Source: Onchidella celtica (taxonomy: Eukaryota; Mollusca; Gastropoda; Systellommatophora; Onchidiidae). Taken from it: DNA of 64,000 nt. The stretch is taken from positions 69,079,920-69,143,919 of the forward strand of contig OZ007569.1 of the NCBI GenBank assembly GCA_963931925.1, given 5' to 3'. Below are positions 53,006 through 64,000 of the stretch, in pieces; position 1 is the first letter of the stretch, and each line of letters begins with the position of its first letter. A program made the translations under genes and the position numbers. The notes below the pieces were generated by a model. That model saw only the letters and a program-made list of their open reading frames with translations, made no database searches and was not told where the DNA came from.

Positions 53006-55474
53006 AAAGGAATGTGGCTGACTTAAGTGTCACTCAGTAATGATTGTCATTGTGATTTTTGTTGTGAATTGCTATTGCAATTAATCAGTGTTGATTGTCA
53101 TTTTGATGGCTATTGCTGATTGCCACTGTAATTAATGAGAAAGGATTGTGTAAATAAATATCGTGTAAATTGGAATTTTTAAAAAAAGGGAAATTATGTT
53201 GTCCATTGACGCTGGTTCCATGTATTGAACACAGATTCTATTGGCCGATCAATGAAAGCCAATTCTAGTTCGTCTCAAAACTCGTGGCACAGCTAAATTA
53301 GCAATGTCTTTAAAAACGGATAGATGAAAATGGCTGAAACTTTGGGCAAGGTGGTTTTTCTTTGGCTGAGCAGAAAATTGTTTTTCATTATAGATTTATG
53401 TAGAAATAAGTAAAATCCTGTCATAAAAGTATATATTTTATCAAAGCACGCGGTCTTTTCAAACTCTAACAGCTTTACACAAGATGACGTCACGCGCATG
53501 ACTTCAGTTCTTCGTCATTTCCAACGGCCATAGCCACACCTTTACTCACGAGGTGAGCAGCACATCGACTGAGCTACTATGGCTCCATCCTTTGTCTAAT
53601 TAAGAACCTGCAAGCAATGTTTTATTTGACAATAAAGGCCTACTCACGGGGTACGATAGCACTGCTCACGATTTCAACCATGAGCTGCCCTCACTTGGCC
53701 AACCCTCTGAATATCACTAAATAGTGCCAGTGTAAGTAGGTGTGGCCTCCTGTTAAATACATAGCCTACTAAACCTGGGGGACCATAATAGGAGAAAACA
53801 AGATTTGGGGGAAAACCCGGCTAGTTGAATGTAGGTCAGCCATCAAATAGATTGGTGAGTGGAGAAGGTGAGGCAAACAAATGGCCATGAGTAAAGCTCA
53901 CACTACTCATATCAACTGACTAGTACGAAATGCAATGTTTGTCTCACTTAAGAGCAAGGTTAAGGTCACAGAATTGGGGAATTTTGGAAAAGTTGGTGAA
54001 GCCTATTATGATGTCAGTTTCGGTTATTCATTTCCTTGGCTTGTATCACTGGTTGATCTGTGCTATTCTAGGGCCCAAACCTTCATCTACCCACAGAGCT
54101 ATTTACATATTACACGACTAATTAAATCTCTAATCCAGATCTATTGATGTCTTTAAGCTTTTAAAAGATGTGTCCTCCTACTTACCAGTGAAATCTAAAC
54201 TCCGAATCTTTCACTCGTCTCTTGTCGTATTTTTAGACATGGCAATTTTTAACCATCTTGTTTCATTTAAAATCGTAAAATTGAAAGTAAAATAATTGAA
54301 AGAAACTGTGTTACGGTCGCAGCAAAATAGGTTACAGGTCACACCAGACTCTTGCCCCAAAACAATATGCCGGAAGTGATGCTGCACACAAACCTGAGGA
54401 CATGCTTCTGTTACTCTAATGTGTATTACGAGCTCTTTGGTTGCATCGAAAATAGTGGCGCAGATGTGTAAAATATCTTTGTCTGAAGTGGTTCGTCAGA
54501 ATCATGTTGTTTGTCAGCCTTGGCTGACTAAGTGGCTGATTATGCCATTCATCAAACCAGTCGTCATGTATTTATCCCGAACCTATCCCGTTTGCCTTTA
54601 CGTGGACATGACAAAAGTCTGTTTTCTGGCTCCAATAGTGTATACATGTTAGTGTTCTCGATTCCATACTTGATATGAAAAATATACACTATTATACCTC
54701 TCCCCGCCCCCCTCCCCCCAACGACTCAATAGACGCTAGCCCCAAACAATATGGCGAAATGATGATCTATTGCGCATATTTCTGAGACCATACTCAGTAG
54801 GGCGGGGGAAGGGGGGGGGGGCGGGGGAGCAGTTGATTATCTCATATGGGCTTATTTAGTCCAACAAAAATCACATTTAATCGTGGATTGTGGTGTATGG
54901 AAAGAGCAAAAGCTGCATAACTGAGTAAATAGGGTGGAGTCTTTTAGATCCCCCAGTTTCCTAAAAAAGTTATTCGAGACATAGTTAGCTTTCTAAAACT
55001 TCATGTGGCAATTAAGCCCCCCTTGAGAGGATCTTTTTGGCCTTTTTGCCTCATCCAGTGGATACCCTACTGAGTGAGACCTACTTGAACTTTAAGCTCA
55101 TTGCGCGAGACTTTGCTATACGCAGCTTGTTCTTTTTGCCATAGTTTGACGATAGCAAGTCCCATTCGTGCGCCTTAGCTAAATGGGTTTCCGTGTGCAC
55201 GACGTCTGGGTGGATTAATTCACAAAATGCATTACAAATCCAAAGGCCCGGGGCACAAATGTAACTTTGTTCTGTTCCTATCCAGTCACAATTTTTAAAA
55301 CCTAGGCAAATGAATGGAGACGCCCCCATATGCAAAACAGTATATTATGGAGGCAGGGTATTGAAATCGCCAGTGCTGTGCTGAGTCAATTAAAAAAAAA
55401 ATTATCAGGGGTGTTTACGACTCCTGTAGTGACGATACTCAATATCGATATCGTGACGCCACCATTAAAATTTT
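53006..55474. other. Non-coding, with C- and G-rich runs near 54700-54830
   Basis: Several GATTGTCATT-like words repeat loosely at 53040-53150. Poly-C and poly-G runs occur at 54701-54720 and 54801-54830. No gene recognised. Confidence 0.45.
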
Positions 55475-55479
55475 ATGAC

Positions 55480-56218
55480 TGTAGCATCTGCAAGCTACCC
55501 CTTGCCCTCCCCCCTTTTTCTTGTCATATTGGTGACTGAGCATGTGTTCACTTCTTTTTTTCTTTAATTGTTGACGTTCGCCAGAGTGTACTCCGTGACC
55601 TTACCCTCCCTTCCTAGTGAGTAGCTGTTGTTGAATGATCGTAAATATTAGTATGTTCCCGAACATTCGATAACGTTGTGGATATAGAAGTTTACGCCAG
55701 ATTTGGCCTTGAGTGATGTAACCTGTGACCGTATGCATAATCAATGCGTAAACTAAAGTAAATACGATGACTGGTGTTAACACGAGAAAATGTATTCATT
55801 TCTTGCGTTAACACCAGTCAACGTATTTACTTTAGTTTACGCATTGATTATGCATACGGCCACTGGTGTCGTATTGATACGTGATTGGTTAGTTTGTGTG
55901 TTCGGGCGAGGGCGGAGGTTACGTTTATTTCGGGAACTTTTTTTTAGAAATGTCCATATATATGGATCCATGTGAGTAGTTGGTGGGTGAGTGAGTGAGT
56001 TTCCTTCTTGTGTGGCGTAGGATATTTAATTGTTCGTTGGTGCCTTCCTAGTATTTTATTGTTCAGTATACAGTTATTAAACTTTAGTAATATTTAATCG
56101 ATCGTTGGATCTCGTGTTTATTTTTTACAGCTGTAATAGTTTCGTTTTCTAAAGGGTCGTCGTTAGAACAACTAACTTCCCCCTACTATAACGTGCTAGA
56201 ACAACCTCAGCTGTTGCA
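55480..56218 (+). mobile_element. Solo LTR of the Gypsy-2 family with hairpin insertion
   Basis: Begins TGTAGCATCTGCAAGC and ends CAGCTGTTGCA, homologous to the 617-bp Gypsy-2 LTR but clearly more diverged, so it is older. Perfect target duplication ATGAC (55475-55479 and 56219-56223). Its length of 739 bp is explained by an insertion of about 140 bp at 55725-55868. Confidence 0.9.
55729..55859. repeat. Near-perfect hairpin (foldback) insertion
   Basis: The left arm (55729-55781, beginning CCGTATGCATAATCAATG) pairs with the right arm ending at 55859 over about 53 bases, with very few mismatches and a loop of roughly 25 bases. The Gypsy-2 LTRs lack it, so it is a secondary insertion of a tiny MITE-like palindrome. 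Confidence 0.8.
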
Positions 56219-56223
56219 ATGAC

Positions 56224-57272
56224 ATGTAGGACTCGCTGCCGAGGTCAAATGCCGAAACACTGCTCCGCTGAAAAAAACCTAAGACAGGTGGCACGAATCA
56301 CATTCAATACAAATTAATGTCATCCTGTCACAGTAAGGATGGCCTCTTGTGGTAAAGACATATAATTATACATCTATATTGTTGAATTCTCTGTTTAGCC
56401 AATTGTTTAAAACCTTACAGACTGAACGAATGCATAGGACTTGTCTCTCGGTGAGAGATATACTGAGAGTTGTGTCACTTCTGCGCATTCTTCCAACCTA
56501 CTCAGCATAATCAGTGATTGCTCATCCAAGCAGATAGATAACTAATAACTTGAGCCACACAAAAATACAGCTAATTAAAGACCAAAAAAACAACAAACCA
56601 TATACAAGCTGAAGGGCCTGCTCTACGGACGGTACAAACGGCGTATTTTGACATAAACTGGGCAGGTCTAGATGAGGCCTTGCTAAGGGATAAACCTGAA
56701 CCCGCCCTCCTTCTCTCTCCCGACTCCCCCGCCCCCCCCCCCCCCAAACCAATTTCTCCTATCCATCCCATCTCTTTCTCTCTCCAACCACCGTAACTCT
56801 GTCCCTCAATATATTTATCTCCCTTGTCTCCCTCCAATCTCCATCCCCCTTTTGTCCTCCACAGCAACCCCTCTTGTCCATCTCTCCTTCCCTCCCCCTC
56901 TCTCTCTGACAGATGCTTTAATGCCAGATGTGCTCATAGTTTTCCCAAGCTTAGGCGACTTGACAAAGTTGTTACAATTTTCAGAAGGCACTGCAACAGT
57001 AACTTCTTGAAACAACCTGAACACATTTTATACTTGGTTCAACAGTCATTTTTGGAGCGCCACACTACACACTGACACAGGCTGCTTGAGCCCAACTCTA
57101 GATCTAGATCTAGGTCACCTTAATAACGGAACTTAGATTCAGTGCAAATACAATAAACTTATTTTCACACTACAGGTCCTTACAAAATACATGGATGTGA
57201 TGTTTAATGTTTATTTTCGACCAACAATGTGTGAAGAAAGTTTAAAGAAAGGCGAAGAACGAAGACGGGGCG
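56224..57272. other. Non-coding, pyrimidine-rich 56690-56910
   Basis: A C run near 56731-56745 followed by CTCTCC/CCCTCC-rich sequence. No gene recognised. Confidence 0.45.
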
Positions 57273-57765
57273 AAGTAAAGTAAAACTATTTTATAAGGGC
57301 AGGGAAGGAAATACCGATATCCCACTGAACCACCTCACCATTAACACCAGAGGCAACAGAAAGAATAACATAAAATATAACATCCCCAACTCACGGATTA
57401 ACAGCCATCTTTACTCTTTTTACCCTAGTGTCATCAGGATGTGGAACAACCTCCCGGCAGAACTCCAAAAAATATCGTCTGCAACGGCTTTTGGCAATGA
57501 ATTGAAGAACATAATTATCCGTTGCAGCTACCATTGTATTTAAAGTGTGGGTCTATTTCTGTGCACAATCTTGATGCCAAGAGATATTTTTAACCAGAGA
57601 TATACATATACAAAGAAATTACACAACGATATATTTTAAATGGTCTTAATATATGCTGTTTTAGCCTGTTTTAGCCTCAGAGCAGGGGCGTCGAGTCGCA
57701 CATGGTGCAGTTGAGGAATCGTCAGATTAAATAGACGAATCAACTACATGGGAAGAAGAAGAGTG
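57273..57765 (+). mobile_element. Jockey/CR1-type LINE, 3' end only
   Basis: Severely 5'-truncated copy of the LINE family at 25867-29470. It encodes the C-terminal LFYKGREGNTDIPLNHL and RMWNNLPAELQKISSATAF, ends IIIRCSYHCI and has a 3' tail of GAAGAAGAAG near 57752. Agreement with the other copy continues through the 3' untranslated region (GCCTCAGAG, GTCGAGTCGCA or GTTGAGTCGCA, GGGAATCGTC-like). Confidence 0.85.
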
Positions 57766-57831
57766 AAAGTTTCGATCACGCTTTTTCATTCTGAGACACC
57801 CGGCATTATCCGGGTAAACCCGTGAACCCAA

Positions 57832-57870
<39 letters not shown>

Positions 57871-58243
57871 CGGTCTAGAAAACTTCTCATATCCTAGAGC
57901 CTTACTACAGATTTCATGCGCACCAGCACACAACGCACTCATTTCTAGTAGGGATTTGCACTTTCGCTATCTTTCAGTTTCAACTTCAAAACAAATATAA
58001 TGCGCATGCGCAGCTTCAATGAAACCTTAAAATGGCGAACTATGACTCGAAATAGGTCTAAAATTGGGGAAAAAATAAATTTCCAATAAAAAAAAAAAAC
58101 TACACCAATTTGAGACTTCTATTAAAAACTGTGAACCCTTACATCCATTCTGATGCACCATATAAAATTTGAAGTCTGAGTGTTGAGTGGTTCAGAAGCC
58201 TTTTGCAACGAAAACTCTCAAGTCCACAAATATAATAATATAT
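57766..58243. other. Non-coding, with (CT)n at 57836-57867
   Basis: A CT microsatellite and AT-rich DNA up to the Gypsy-3 target duplication. Confidence 0.5.
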
Positions 58244-58248
58244 TATAG

Positions 58249-58444
58249 TGTTACGTGTTGTTTGTTTCGTATCTTTTGTATTGTTTCTGTAATTAGATTA
58301 TTTGGTAATTAAACTTTCTATTGAGTGATGTAACCAACATGGCGATGTTAAGAAAGCCTGATTAAAGTTCTGTCTACTGATTCCTATCATCAACTCTTCC
58401 AAGTCTTTATTTACATGTTTCTATGTATAATAAGAAACTAAACA
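58249..58444 (+). repeat. Gypsy-3 5' LTR
   Basis: 196 bp, TGTTACG...ACTAAACA, nearly identical to 63280-63475. Confidence 0.95.
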
Positions 58445-58457
58445 TGGTGGCAGCGGT
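58445..58457 (+). other. Gypsy-3 primer-binding site (probable tRNA-Leu)
   Basis: TGGTGGCAGCGGT directly follows the LTR. It complements the 3' end of a tRNA-Leu of the type ending ACCGCTGCCA plus CCA. Confidence 0.65.
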
Positions 58458-61400
58458 AAGGCAAATCCTACAACTACAAAATGCAGATTTTGCCGACGGA
58501 TCTGAATCTCGTATATCGTCATCGACTCGCATCGCTTCTCTTTGTGCTATAAATAGACTCAGCCAGGAAGCACGCTGGAGGTGTGGCCCCCTGCCCAATT
58601 TTTCAATCCAAGGGACATCACTACAATAAATTTTTTTTGTTTGTTGCACAACTAGTACTACGCAGTTGTATTTTCCTCAGTTACTCACCTGTGAAACAAG
58701 GGACATAACAAAAAAAAACAAAACCAAAAGCTTGCATAGCTTTACAAGTTACTTACCTGGATTGAAAAATCGTGTTCTCTTACACTATGGCTACAGCTAG
58801 TGGAATTAGACCTCCTCCTCCTCTAAACATAAAAGACAATCCTATTGAAGGATGGAAGATATTTAAACAAGGTTGGCAGAACTATGGCATCATAACAGAC
58901 ATGGGTACCAAAGACAACAAGTACCAGAAAGCTATGTTTCTTCATTGTATAGGCCCTGAAGCACTGAAAGTGTATAACACATTCAATCTGCCTGATACTG
59001 ATGATACAGAACTGAAAGATATTCTTAAGAAGTTTGAAGAATTTATTATTGGGGAAACCAATGAAACTTATGAAAGGTACAAATTCAACCAAAGAAGTCA
59101 GCAACCTGAAGAAACTACTGACCAGTTTGTTACTACAGTCAAGACATTGGCTACTACATGCAATTTCTGCCAATGTATGAAAGAATCCTTGATAAGAGAC
59201 AGACTTGTAACAGGGATTAATAATGCTGACACAAGGAAGAAACTCTTAGAACAGCGAAAATTGGACCTAAAAGGTGCAATAGACATATGCAAAGCCATGG
59301 AGTCTAGTGCATCACAACTGGAGGAAATGAATCCTAAACTTGAATCAGTGAACAAAGTCATGAAGAAGAGCTATAAGACTACAGACCTAAATCTGCCTAT
59401 TCACAAAGTGCAACTCCTCACAAGAAGCCCTCTCAGTGTAAATTCTGTGGAGGTACCCACATGTTTGTGAAAACAAAATGTCCTGCTTATGGAAAGACAT
59501 GTGGCAAATGTGGCGGAAATAACCGTTTTGCTAAGATGTGCAAAAGTAAATCTACCACACTAAATAAGTTCAAGACCAAGAAAGTCAGAGCACTGGAAAC
59601 AGAAGAAGAAAGCTCTGATGATAACTCAATGCCTAATTGGGTTAATGCTGTTGGAAAATCAATCAACTGCAACATGATAGTCAAAAAAAAAAAAAGTGGC
59701 ATTTCTGATAGACACAGGCTCATCGGTTAACATTATTCCAGAGGATCTTGCGACTCATCTTGTATCTGACAGAAAGAAGACTCTCAAATCGTACTGCAAC
59801 TCTACAATAGAGACAAAAGGCCAAAGTAGACAAACAATAATAAATCCAAAGAACAAGAAGAAATACCCAGTGGAGTTTATTGTCGTGAACAAAGGTAGTC
59901 AACCTGTCATAGGCCTTAAAGCAGCTAAGCAGATGAAGCTTGTTGACATACGTAAAGATAATTTTGAACAAGTAGCATCACTGACTTCAAAAGCATTTGA
60001 TGATGAATTAGGAACATTTCCAGGCAAGCAGCGCCTCACAGTTGATCCTTCTGTTACTGTGGTTATGCCGAATCGCAGAATACCTGTTGCGGTTAGACAA
60101 CAGTTGAAAGAAGAACTTGATGAGATGACTCGAAAAGGAATCATTGCTCCTGTAACTAAACTAACACCTTGGGTAAGCCAAATTGTTACGGCTCCCAAAA
60201 AGAACGGCAAATTGAGAATATGTTTGGATCAAAAACATCTCAATAAAGCACTTTTTCGAGAAAGATTTACACTACCAACTTTAGATGATGTGTTACATGA
60301 ACTCACACAATCTCGACTTTTCACGAAAGTTGACTTACGTAGTGGATATTGGCACGTCCAGCTCAACGATGAATCTGCCAATTTGACAACATTTCAAACC
60401 TGTTTTGGCCGACATAAATGATTAAGACTTCCATTTGGCCTATCAGTATCTTCAGAAATCTTTGAAGAAAAATTCTTGAACTGTTTGGGACACTCATTGG
60501 CGTAGTTGTCGTTCATGACGATATAATAATTCATGGAAAAGACAAAGCAGATCATGACCAAAATCTACAAAATTTTCTCCACAAATGCGAAGAATATGAT
60601 GTTAAACTCAATAAAGATAAATTGGAATTGGCAGCAACGTCAGTCACATTTATGGGACATGTTATTTCTCAAAATGGACTCAGCAGTGACCCTGAAAAAG
60701 TGAAAGCAATTCGAAGCTTTCCAGTACCTACAAATGCGACTGAAGTAAAAAGATTTCTTGGCATGGTACAATATCTTGCCAGATACATTCCCCATTTAAC
60801 AGACATGCTGCAACCCATTCAGAATTTAGTAAAGAAAAACGTACCCTTCAACTGGTCGACTACTCAAGAAGAAGCTTTCCAGAAAGTAAAAGAAGCTATG
60901 ACAGAAAGCCCCTGCCTAGCACTGTATGACCCTGAAAAAGAGCTGACATTAGAGAATGACGCTTCTGAATATGGCATCGGATCAGTGGCATTACAAGAAG
61001 GCAAACCAATAGGGTATGCTTCTCGCACACTCACCAGTGCGGAACAGAACTATGCTCAAATAGAAAAAGAACTTTTGGCTATTACATATGGACTTAACAA
61101 GTTTCATCACTACACGTATGGTAGAAAAGTGAAAGTGATCACAGATCACAAGCCTCTTGAAATTATCACAAAGAAACCTCTGGTAAAAGCATCAAAAAGA
61201 CTTCAGAACATGTTACTTAAAAACCTGGAGTATAACTATGATGTAACTTACAGACCAGGTCCTGAAATGAAAATTAGTGATTGCCTGTCACGTGCACCAA
61301 TTGCAGAAACCTCGGACAGCGACAGTGTCAGCAATATAGATTGTTTCACTCCATTTAAAGATCATCGATTGCATGAAATTAGTGGAGCAACACTGTCTGA

Positions 61401-63270
61401 CCAAAGTCTGTGCAAACTCAAGATGGTAATCATGCAGGGATGGCCTGAACACAGAGCACAGGTTCCAGAAGAAGTCTTACCATATTATAGTTACAGAGAT
61501 GAACTAGTGACTCAAGATGGACTAATTCTTAGAGGAGACCGAATTGTCATTCCTCAATGCATGAGACGTGAAATGATCACAAAGGTACATGCTGGTCACC
61601 AGGGTATCAACTCGTGTCTGCGAAGAGCAAGAGAATTAATCTTCTGGCCAGGAATGTCAGCAGACATAAGAACACTTGTTGAGAATTGTGACACTTGTGC
61701 GACCTATTGCAACAAGCAGAGTGAACAGCCACTACAAAGTCACGATATTCCCTCACGACCATGGGAAAAGATTGGAACAGATATATTCATGATACAGGGA
61801 AGAAACTATTTGGTCACTGTTGACTATTACAGTCAATTCATTGAAGTCGATTTTCTTCAAGAGACTACATCAACAGCTGTAATAACAAAATTAAAGCACC
61901 ACATGGCACGTTATGGTGTACCAAATACTTTGATTTCTGACAATGGCCCACAATATGCATCTGCAGAGTTCAGAAAATTTGCTACAACTTGGAATTTCAA
62001 ACACACAAGAATTGCACCTGGCAATTCAAGAGCAAATAAACAAGCAGAATCAGCAGTTAAAATCATCAAAAACATGATGATCAAATGTAGAAAAGCAGAA
62101 GAAGATCCTTACCTGGAACTTTTGAACATTAGAAACACCCCAAATGAAGGATTGAACACCTCTCCTGCTCAAAGACTCATGGGTAGAAGAACCCAAGCAC
62201 TAACTCCAGCAACACATTCAGCACTGAAACCATCACTAATTCCAGTCAGTGAGAAATCAAGGTTACAACTTAAGCGGTTTCTACCAGCACAGCGCTTATG
62301 TTCCAAGAAAAGTCTTCCTTGCCTACAAGAAGTTGATACAGTTAGAATGCAGCCCATTGATGGTACCAAAGAATGGAGACCTGCAACAGTGACAAATACA
62401 CTACCATTCAACAACTATGAAGTCTCTGATGGCAACAGATCATTTGTTCGAGCAAGAAAGTTTTTGCGAAAGAAACCTACAACACATGTTGAACCACCAA
62501 TAAACAATCAAAGACCATTCACGGATCAACCAACAAGTCCAACAGAGAATCCAGACAATGCTCCAGACACCTTTCAACAGAATACAAGGAAGAAGACAGC
62601 CGCAGAAAGTCCTAGAATATCAACTAGAACTACACCAATCAGTGCCACAAATCATTCCGACACACCCCTGGACACTGTGAAAACAAGATCTGGACAAATA
62701 ATTAAACCACCGTCCAAATTAAATCTGTAAAGAAAACTGTTTCTGTCCAATCACAGCTGATCCATAAACAACAGCTGAAAAACTTCACATATAGAATTTG
62801 TGTTTAATGTGAACCATACATCACACCTACTCTAGTGAATTCATATTCATCATGGACAAGATTGTTTTAATTTAAGTCATATTAAATTATAACAAGACAT
62901 GAAACATTGTTGTTTAAATTAGTTGAGGACATGTAGATTTGTTCAATTTTAAATTCCAGTTTACTTAGCAATGATATTTAAATAAAGGGAGATAAAACCA
63001 AATAACTTTGTACTATTTTTCAACATTCAGTTATCTTTCTTTATACATTATAAGATAAAATAGCAAAAGACAAAAGAAGAAGAAGAAGAAGCATAAGTTA
63101 AAAAGTTAAAAATTTACACATGGAATATCCATTTGTTAAAAACTTTCTATTATGTGTTATTCTTATAAATTCAATGCTACTATCAATTTAAAGACCATTA
63201 GTGTTCATAAAGTACTTAATTGTTGTATGTTGTGCTACATGTAATTCTTTTTGGTCTTATAAAGATTTAA

Positions 63271-63279
63271 GGGGGGAGA
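63271..63279 (+). other. Gypsy-3 polypurine tract
   Basis: GGGGGGAGA immediately before the 3' LTR. Confidence 0.8.
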
Positions 63280-63475
63280 TGTTACGTTTTGTTTGTTTCG
63301 TATCTTTTGTATTGTTTCTATAATTAGATTATTTGGTAATTAAACTTTCTATTGAGTGATGTAACCAACATGGCGATGTTAAGAAAGCCTGATTAAAGTT
63401 CTGTCTACTGATTCCTATCATCAACTCTTCCAAGTCTTTATTTACATGTTTCTATGTATAATAAGAAACTAAACA
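63280..63475 (+). repeat. Gypsy-3 3' LTR
   Basis: 196 bp, followed by the TATAG target duplication. Confidence 0.95.
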
Positions 63476-63480
63476 TATAG

Positions 63481-64000
63481 TATAGATTATGTAATCCATG
63501 TTTTATCTATCACCCAGAATTCAACATATCAAATGTGAGGAAAACAATGGGAAAAAAGAAATCACAAATCACTCAACGCAGCGATCTTGAATTTTGATTC
63601 TGAAAATAGGGTTATGTTAATAGCCAGAATTTTTTAAAACTTCGCAACATATTATTGAAGCCATTATCTAAAACCACTCTGGGGGAAAGTTTTACAGCTT
63701 GATTAGTCTTCGTTTACAATTTTGAAATAACCATACAAGTAAATCACAAAATTCCCCAAATTTCTTCTCGAAATCTTTAATGTCTTGAAACTTTAGCAAG
63801 ATATCAAATTCCTTTGGATCACATTTTAAAATATTTCCTTTGACTGCTTGCCTACCATGTTCTGTGGTAATACCACTAGAAGTAATAATCTCTAAAAAAT
63901 CGCAAGTTTCTGTTGATAATCCTCATTTTGCAAGGAAAAAAAAAGAAAGAAAAACTCTTAACGTTTTCCTCAAGAACAAAAAAACTCACAAAAACTTTCT
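63481..64000. other. Non-coding end of window
   Basis: AT-rich; no gene or element recognised. Confidence 0.45.

Larger units (their letters stand above)
58249..63475 (+). mobile_element. Gypsy-3: Ty3/Gypsy element with short LTRs (Mag-like)
   Basis: A 5.2-kb element with 196-bp LTRs (about two differences, near 1 percent). Target duplication TATAG is present at 58244-58248 and 63476-63480. Parts in order: primer-binding site; gag (from about 58787, MATASGIRPPPPLN); CCHC region (about 59430-59560); protease with FLIDTGSS (about 59700); RT (about 60000-60700); RNase H (about 60900-61300); integrase with an HHCC finger and DDE core (about 61580-62170) and tail to about 62730. This is the normal Ty3/Gypsy order. 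The coding region is broken in about four places, so the copy looks inactive. Short LTRs and overall similarity suggest the Mag/SURL group, an inference. Confidence 0.88.

Noticed and set aside
55601-55975. Two short frames with a shared TPV(I/N)VFTLVYALIMHT segment
   Set aside because: The similarity is produced by the hairpin arms read on opposite strands, not by a gene family.

Overview
The window looks like transposon-rich nuclear DNA from a lophotrochozoan animal, most likely a mollusc. It is AT-rich and full of microsatellites. Its only recognisable host genes are two AIG1/GIMAP-type GTPases, a family much expanded in molluscs; the species cannot be named from the sequence. No rRNA or bona fide tRNA gene, CRISPR array or prokaryotic operon was seen.

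Host genes. Two paralogous GIMAP GTPases lie about 16 kb apart on the + strand (480-1739 and 16156-17490). They are part of a duplicated segment of about 2 kb that also covers the leader and the 3' flank. Their GTPase domains are very similar, but their C-termini differ: copy 1 ends in CAIL, a CaaX-type prenylation signal, and copy 2 ends in a hydrophobic tail.

Between the GIMAP genes (2.9-15.5 kb): a decayed Tc1-like transposon; a second Tc1-like (DD34E) transposon with its inverted repeats still visible at 4251 and 14434, split by an 8.7-kb Ty3/Gypsy retrotransposon (Gypsy-1, minus strand, LTRs 5396-6623 and 12828-14055, single gag-pol frame); and a tRNA-derived SINE.

18-36 kb: small inverted-repeat elements (MITEs), locally duplicated anonymous repeats, a solo LTR with a 5-bp target duplication, and a Jockey/CR1-type LINE. 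The LINE is interrupted by a 2.2-kb insertion with two apparently perfect 700-bp inverted arms. Then comes an L2-like LINE with a Harbinger-like MITE in or beside it.

36-50 kb: a decayed L1/Tx1-type LINE, then Gypsy-2 (40994-49683, target duplication GTCAC). Gypsy-2 carries a solo LTR of the Gypsy-1 family near the start of gag (target duplication GAGCT) and an RTE-like LINE fragment behind pol.

50-64 kb: mostly non-coding, with a degenerate tandem repeat, a solo LTR of the Gypsy-2 family (target duplication ATGAC) containing a hairpin insertion, a LINE 3' end, and Gypsy-3 (58249-63475, target duplication TATAG), a broken Ty3/Gypsy element with the usual protease-RT-RNase H-integrase order.

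The most unusual features are: (a) Gypsy-1 and Gypsy-2 both place integrase before reverse transcriptase and have a SCAN-like gag region, the Gmr1-type layout; (b) the 700-bp inverted-arm insertion, whose left arm starts beside a polypurine/LTR-edge block nearly the same as that of Gypsy-1; (c) the different C-terminal membrane signals of the two GIMAP paralogues. All comparisons were made by eye.
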